Part shown: piece after piece, positions 61,601-64,000 of the stretch
How positions within the stretch are numbered: position 1 is the stretch's first letter
How the letters are laid out: the number at the start of each line of letters is the position of its first letter
From: Sinohyriopsis cumingii
Taxonomy: Eukaryota; Mollusca; Bivalvia; Unionida; Unionidae
Reading direction: 5' to 3'
DNA length: 64,000 nucleotides
Assembly (NCBI GenBank): GCA_028554795.2
Contig: CM068839.1
Coordinates: forward strand, 15,283,220-15,347,219
The notes under the pieces: model-generated
Database searches by the model: none
Seen by the model: the letters and a program-made list of their open reading frames with translations, nothing else
Told to the model about the DNA's origin: nothing
Program-made: the position numbers and the translations under genes

Positions 61601-61785
61601 TTCTGTATTAAAATGATAGATTTATTTCATAGCTGTGATAGAGAAATATGGTAAACTTACTGATATAAGGCAAGAGGATCACACGATGATTCTTATCTGT
61701 ATAGTAGGCAATGAATTCCACAAGTGCCAATGTAAACACTAACAGAATTCCTATAATACCTGTGATTAGAGTGGCCAAAAACCAC
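34090..61785 (-). CDS. ZDHHC1: DHHC palmitoyltransferase, ZDHHC1/ZDHHC11 group (3' part, nine exons)
   Basis: Nine exons, all with matching phases, encode the last ~464 residues. Residues 1-26 are a hydrophobic span (TM3) following the DHHC domain; 27-62 form the short lumenal loop with an NVS sequon; 63-87 are TM4; then HLFGFHCYLLYHGITTYDYI matches the ZDHHC1 pattern 'HLLCFHIYLxxHxLTTYEYI'. The usual TTxE motif reads TTYD (97-100). The cytosolic tail (102-464) is charged and Ser/Pro-rich, has a Lys/Arg cluster at 356-370, and ends DTEV, a class I PDZ ligand. Family role: S-acylation of cysteines on membrane proteins at ER/Golgi/endosomes; mammalian ZDHHC1 also supports STING signalling. The catalytic DHHC exon(s) are outside the window: nothing like it is found up to 64000. 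Confidence 0.8.
34671..36035 (-). other. Last intron of the ZDHHC gene
   Basis: About 1.4 kb with no repeat or coding signal that I can support. Confidence 0.5.
36036..36150 (-). CDS. ZDHHC1: ZDHHC1-like tail exon (DEKSTNFGAD)
   Basis: Acceptor ttaatttcag, donor attg|gtaagt. 38 codons plus one base: DEKSTNFGADDSTAVRKLKK, then KKTLLRSRSSAESPVSTI. Lys-rich and Ser-rich, probably a disordered phosphorylatable region. Phase 0 in and phase 1 out. Confidence 0.8.
37330..37530 (+). pseudogene. LINE endonuclease fragment
   Basis: 66 open codons. 'LYDQYSYLDNVHFTEDFNAV' corresponds to the strand and metal-binding Asp-Asn pair of apurinic-type endonucleases (x-G-D-F-N-A, with Glu in place of Gly). A stop follows 'NNLVSDGH', where the family usually continues towards 'YTY...IDH'. 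Confidence 0.65.
39000..39245 (+). mobile_element. tRNA-headed SINE
   Basis: The head 'ggcctagtggttagagcatt' is a good A box and 'gggttcaattccc' a good B box; together they form RNA polymerase III promoter elements. An anticodon-like hairpin (TTCGC-CTCGGAT-GCGAA) lies between. The acceptor stem does not pair, so it is not a working tRNA. The body has 'ggcctggtgtcaggataatg' and 'gtctgcgacatgatgcccca' and ends in an AT-rich 'ctatatatag' tail. It interrupts the LINE remnant. Confidence 0.7.
40363..43372. repeat. ~21-bp satellite with higher-order repeats (~140 units)
   Basis: Units such as 'gcttgtatagatagactatg' (20-21 bp) and 'gcttgtatagattagattat' with gg (22-23 bp) alternate for 3 kb. Higher-order copies are clear: the variant 'gatagcctatagctagta' recurs at 42175, 42529 and 42883, exactly 354 bp apart, and rows from 40441 repeat at 40861 (420 bp) with only a few changes. 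It lies in an intron of the ZDHHC gene. Confidence 0.95.
44234..44375 (-). CDS. ZDHHC1: ZDHHC1-like tail exon (GMPPTVSAG)
   Basis: Acceptor tatatttcag, donor aat|gtaagt. 47 codons: GMPPTVSAGVEDYQRVLMEA, then EGRIEGETPPPSTSPIHQYD and STINNNN. Acidic and Pro-rich. Leaves in phase 0. No known domain. Confidence 0.8.
44376..45662 (-). other. Intron of the ZDHHC gene
   Basis: About 1.3 kb. Three plus-strand frames of 60-73 codons occur without any family feature. No repeats seen. Confidence 0.45.
45663..45752 (-). CDS. ZDHHC1: ZDHHC1-like tail exon (IQELEKF), borders tentative
   Basis: Using the acceptor ggctag|C and the donor ag|gttaca, the phases match both neighbours and the product is IQELEKFETNFQTSTWMSIG and TKKMVEFNCNS. 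'MN-IQELEKF' resembles the 'RPIQEMEFY' of vertebrate ZDHHC1. The acceptor is weak: another AG lies nine bases upstream, and a second frame here (DLYMDVYRHKEDG) also looks protein-like, so the exact borders could be different. Confidence 0.5.
46002..46081 (-). CDS. ZDHHC1: ZDHHC1-like tail exon (NKITPTV)
   Basis: Acceptor gtaaatttcag, donor atat|gtaagt. 26 codons plus two bases: NKITPTVQNKKQTLSDSKGS and RLKQMN. Polar and basic, with no domain. Phase 0 in and phase 2 out, consistent with neighbours. Confidence 0.7.
46082..47245 (-). other. Intron of the ZDHHC gene
   Basis: About 1.2 kb with a C-homopolymer at 46265-46279 and a short TA run at 46312-46326. Nothing else supported. Confidence 0.45.
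47246..47358 (-). CDS. ZDHHC1: ZDHHC1-like exon with TTxE-type motif
   Basis: Acceptor attcccacag, donor cgg|gtaaga. Encodes YHGITTYDYIIMDRDKEKEK, then ERDEDVSSITSSKRGKR. TTYD occupies the place of the conserved TTxE, which packs near the active site in the DHHC family. The alternating Lys/Glu stretch begins the cytosolic tail. Ends in phase 0. Confidence 0.85.
47679..47880. mobile_element. Nested-palindrome MITE, copy 7
   Basis: In the large intron between the TM4 and TTYD exons. Left arm 'gctgattctaactgcaaaca', inner 'gaccctggcctgttgttgca' and 'gtcagcagctcagggtgca', right arm 'gcttgcagcgggaccaaact'. Same plan as the other copies. Confidence 0.75.
49367..49565. repeat. 39-bp tandem repeat, 5 units, inside the DIRS remnant
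   Basis: Units 'ctcatgtctgaaaatgaggc' followed by 'ttgcagtgatggtaagaac' repeat with single changes. 39 is a multiple of 3, so frames on both strands stay open. It appears to have grown inside the retroelement after insertion. Confidence 0.95.
50563..51169 (-). pseudogene. RNase H and downstream region of DIRS-type element
   Basis: Split over three frames. HISLLKMKAIINAFHPWKKN carries the 'INxLEMKAV' helix with Lys for the catalytic Glu; SKNSVVV stands for 'DNTTVV', having lost the Asp; then ICTLRVNLMIDLFATRWNHM. Catalytic residues are lost, so the enzyme would be dead. Confidence 0.65.
51114..51243. repeat. 41-bp tandem repeat, 3 units
   Basis: Copies of 'ctgacactgacatgggttga' followed by 'gatcaaaatggaataatctaa'-type sequence at about 51130, 51157 and 51198, inside the RNase H/RT part of DIRS remnant 2. 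Confidence 0.8.
51734..52006 (-). pseudogene. Reverse transcriptase fragment of DIRS-type element
   Basis: 90 open codons. The 'LFLVPEANKKFQSVINLIQL' block corresponds to the first fingers motif of DIRS/Ty3-type reverse transcriptases, with E-A for the usual K-N and N for the Asp in 'VIDL'. The YxDD box is not in this frame and was not found intact. Confidence 0.6.
52226..52318. repeat. 22-bp tandem repeat, ~4 units
   Basis: Units of 'gatatagacatgggccaaaa' plus AT, with one copy reading 'cataggcc'. It lies just beyond the reverse transcriptase part of DIRS remnant 2. Confidence 0.95.
52405..53290. repeat. 49/42-bp two-length minisatellite (~19 units)
   Basis: Units contain 'ttacaagctatttcagtcac' and 'tgtgtgag', followed either by 'tgcaaatctatagagaat' (49-bp unit) or 'tctatagagaat' (42-bp unit lacking 7 bp). 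Long and short units are mixed in irregular order, e.g. three long, two short, one long, two short. A further variant 'aattgatt' versus 'aatttatt' marks some units. Confidence 0.95.
53668..53950. repeat. 90-bp tandem repeat, 3 units
   Basis: Three copies starting 'ggcttgctggccttttcttg' at 53681, 53771 and 53861, differing at very few bases. The 90-bp period keeps frames open on both strands. The unit is unrelated to the 90-bp array at 25.6 kb. Confidence 0.95.
53951..55410 (-). other. Intronic sequence, nothing supported
   Basis: AT-rich rest of the intron between the TM4 and TTYD exons. Frames near 54627-54812 and 55008-55310 lack any recognisable feature. Confidence 0.4.
55411..55536 (-). 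CDS. ZDHHC1: ZDHHC1-like exon with TM4
   Basis: Acceptor ttgtctttcag, donor cttt|gtaagt. Encodes FEVFHQPTTGEG, then WLVLLGFTFILGILADGLLI and HLFGFHCYL. The Q-F-E-V start and the 'LLIHLFGFHCYL' end match ZDHHC1/11 at and after TM4. A different frame through the same DNA is also open and looks membrane-like, but it does not fit the phases. Confidence 0.85.
56085..57312. repeat. ~44-bp minisatellite (~28 units)
   Basis: Units contain 'cctcagtacaatagtacagg' and 'gaatgcactgtgttaagctt' with a moderate level of variation in sequence and length. Sub-blocks share variants, e.g. 'gctatcaaccccagtacaat' in 56460-56630, and the pairs around 56230 and 56640 ('agaaggaatggactgtgtt') lie about 410 bp apart, suggesting internal duplication. 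Intronic, between the microexon and the TM4 exon. Confidence 0.95.
57313..60351 (-). other. Intronic sequence, nothing supported
   Basis: About 3 kb with only short frames. No repeat family or exon chain was recognised. Confidence 0.4.
60352..60375 (-). CDS. ZDHHC1: ZDHHC1-like 24-bp microexon
   Basis: Only 24 bp between ctattccacag and gtaagt. Phase 1 in and phase 1 out. It adds TFPNVSA with split Asn and Gln codons at the borders. Skipping it would keep the frame and remove eight residues, including an N-glycosylation sequon in the lumenal loop. Its place in the chain, its phases and its splice sites all support it. Confidence 0.7.
60376..61660 (-). other. Intron between the TM3 exon and the microexon
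   Basis: About 1.3 kb, with a GGAT/GGGT-type simple repeat at 61289-61345. No other feature. Confidence 0.5.
61289..61345. repeat. (GATG)n-like microsatellite
   Basis: Runs of GGAT and GGGT units on the plus strand, imperfect. Confidence 0.8.
61661..61785 (-). CDS. ZDHHC1: ZDHHC1-like exon with TM3
   Basis: Acceptor tttcttttcag, donor atca|gtaagt on the minus strand. Enters with one base finishing a codon (probably Arg of an RNYR end to the DHHC domain), then WFLATLITGIIGILLVFTLA and LVEFIAYYTD form TM3. The exon ends LLPYI in phase 1. A start or DHHC motif is absent, so it is internal. Confidence 0.8.
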
Positions 61786-63278
61786 CTGAAAAGAAAACAA
61801 AAAAATTATAATAGGAACAATTTTGCAGTCTTTTTAATGTTGGCTACGCTGATGCATGATCCAAACAGCTAAAATACTCTTTAGAGAAGGGAAAAAAGTA
61901 GGCCACTATAACTCACTTTCTTACGAGCATAAATACAAGTCCTTGAAACGAATCTAATTATAACACTGTATAACAGCAAAATCCTGTATTATGAAATTTA
62001 ACTGCAAAAGCTAAAAACAACATAATACACTTTGAAAAAGAGGACACATGCACACAAACACTAAGATATACAGAGACACACAGACAGACACACACACACA
62101 CACAAACTCCTAAAATCCAAAACCTCATTATACCAGAATCTGCATGACAGAATTATTTAATTCCCTTGATATAACTTTTTCCCCAATAAACTGAAAACTC
62201 TCAACTCTGAATACTGAAACAAATATTTATCCCAAATTTAAATTCAACACTTTAAAAAAAAACACACAACAGAAAGTTGGTTCAAAACTTGGAAATATAT
62301 TTTAGCTGCTAAATTCCTGACACATATGGGAACAGATTAATTATGGTTAGCAAGTTCAGTAGTGTACAGAAAAATATCCTAAGGAAACACTTGGTTAAAA
62401 CAATACTCAACATGTGTGCTGGAACAGATTAGAGCTGACAACTAGCTAATCTGAAGTCTCCGCACCATAAATACGAGACAGATTTTAATGCTTTTAGATA
62501 GCCATTTTATGAAGACCATGTTTATCTGCAAATCACCTAATATAATGCTTGATATTATTCATTGGTATACATAATCAATAGAACAGTGTTTGCTTCTATC
62601 AGGGCCTAGCCAAGCATGTGGCTTTGCCTTGCTGATGGAGACCGATTAAACACAATTCTAACAGTCAGATTCTCAATGACACACCCCACAGTTTCTGATG
62701 TTATACAGCTATTAAGAAAACGTCATAACTGCTAAGGATGCACATAATCTGGCTACTCCGCAAGAAATGCAACAATAAACACAAACCACAGTAGATATAT
62801 AAGGTGGTAAGAAAAAACAGACAATGTTCCATAACTTCTTCAAGCCAGGCCTTTGAACTGTGAACATTATGAATGATATGGAGTATTTAAACATTGTGGA
62901 ATATCATTCATAATTCGAACAGACTTGTATCACAGTTATAAATTTATCTAGTTCCTCAGATGTTTCTTGTGACAAGGACTGTATAGACAGAACTGTATTT
63001 ATTCATGTTACAGGAAGTGATTTTTGAAGGAATATGTATGCTAATTGGTCATTAAATAAATATATTTGAATCAAAATAACAGCTTTCTTAATTTTGTACA
63101 TTCTTAAGCACAGATACTGATGCTCCCATAATTACATTCCCTCAGACACACCTCTGTCTCACATCATATAAGCATTTAGAAAAAGAATTTTTTCACATCT
63201 GCAAAAACCTCAATCAAATGAAAACTTTTCAAAACAAAGGGTTTTGAGGATTTTTAAACACACACACACATACATATA
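61786..63278 (-). other. Intronic sequence upstream of the TM3 exon
   Basis: Searched on the minus strand for a Cys-rich DHHC domain (C-x2-C, DHHCxW); none seen. Contains an AC-rich tract (62075-62105). Confidence 0.5.
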
Positions 63279-63938
63279 TCTATAAATGCAATAAACTAAC
63301 AATGAACAGTGCGAAACTAGTAATTAGCTAACCGAGTGCTTTTGACTCTTCAATGAGTCTTTTTCAAAGGCAAATACAAAACATACACAAGACAAACAAA
63401 TAAAACAGAAAAACGGTTATGTCTGCAAAACTTTACATGGCTGTTTCTACAGGAATTCAACCTTTTAACTCTATTATGTGTCAACTCATTTAAGCCAAGA
63501 AGACTAGAAAAAGACAACGATGCACAAATAAAATTATCTTTTGCAGCCGACATATTTTCTTTTAAATAATTCTCTAAATTTGCTTGATAGCCTATGACTA
63601 CTAGGACAATGAAATATCAGGGATATAATCTGTGCTTACATATATTTACATAAAATAATGGATGTCATTATGGCTCATCAATTTCTAGGTCAGCACAAAT
63701 ATTTTCCAGTATCAGCAACAAGCTGAAACAAACTAGTTAACACATAATACAGTTAAAAGGTTGAATTCATGATGAAACAGCCATGCAAAGTTTCGCAAAC
63801 ATAGCCATTTTTCTGTTTTATTTGTTTGTCTTGTCAATGTTTTGTAATTGCCTTTAAAAAATACTCATTAAAGAGTCGAAAGCACTCGGTTAGCTAGATA
63901 CTAGTTTCGCACCGTTTGTTGTCAGTGTATTGCATTTA
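63279..63938. mobile_element. Long inverted-repeat element (~215-bp arms, ~220-bp centre)
   Basis: The left arm (63279-63497) and right arm (63720-63938) are reverse complements with scattered mismatches. Marker pairs: 'gcgaaactagtaattagcta' left against the complement of 'tagctagatactagtttcgc' right, and 'gacaaacaaataaaacagaa' against 'ttctgttttatttgtttgtc', then the 'attcaaccttttaact' segment. The centre has no coding potential. The layout fits a foldback or long-TIR non-autonomous DNA transposon. The target duplication is unclear. Confidence 0.8.
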
Positions 63939-64000
63939 TCTTAATCAATCCATGACACACGTGATCCCTTGTTGCTGGATCCAGTGCACATGAAAGGATT

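Noticed and set aside
61786-64000. Search for the DHHC catalytic exon
   Set aside because: No minus-strand Cys-rich DHHC sequence was found; it must lie beyond the window.

Overview
The window looks like nuclear DNA of a lophotrochozoan animal, most likely a bivalve mollusc. It is AT-rich, its genes are split into short exons by long introns with GT/AG borders, and it is crowded with minisatellites, palindromic MITE-like elements, decayed DIRS-type and non-LTR retroelements, and a tRNA-headed SINE. No bacterial features (operons, ribosome binding sites, CRISPR) are present. The phylum is inferred from the repeat landscape and not proven.

Two protein-coding genes can be assembled, both partial, facing each other. 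On the + strand, five exons (4506-9225) give the last ~216 residues of a protein with a Ser/Glu-rich acidic tail; its identity is uncertain. On the - strand, nine exons (61785 down to 34090) give the last ~464 residues of a DHHC palmitoyltransferase of the ZDHHC1/ZDHHC11 group: transmembrane segments 3 and 4, the TTxE-like motif, a long cytosolic tail and a C-terminal PDZ ligand. All exon phases agree. The exon(s) with the DHHC cysteine-rich domain must lie beyond base 64000.

Layout: 1-547 featureless; 548-4402 a 39/40-bp satellite; 4506-9225 the + gene with a 55-bp minisatellite and two MITE copies in its introns; 9226-34089 about 25 kb between the convergent genes, holding degenerate ~140-150-bp repeats, a 47-bp array split by a 1.35-kb terminal-inverted-repeat element, a second 47-bp array, a MITE cluster, a DIRS-type remnant (20.27-22.43 kb), a 90-bp dimeric array and an 84-bp array; 34090-61785 the ZDHHC gene, whose introns carry a LINE remnant interrupted by a SINE-containing segment, a 3-kb ~21-bp satellite with higher-order structure, a second DIRS-type remnant, and 49/42-bp, 90-bp and ~44-bp arrays; 63279-63938 a ~660-bp element with ~215-bp inverted arms.

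Apart from the two genes, almost everything recognisable is repeat biology. The most unusual points are the number of unrelated minisatellite families in one 64-kb stretch, arrays built from two unit lengths, nested palindromes in the MITE, and an array interrupted by a transposon-like element with perfect 14-bp ends.
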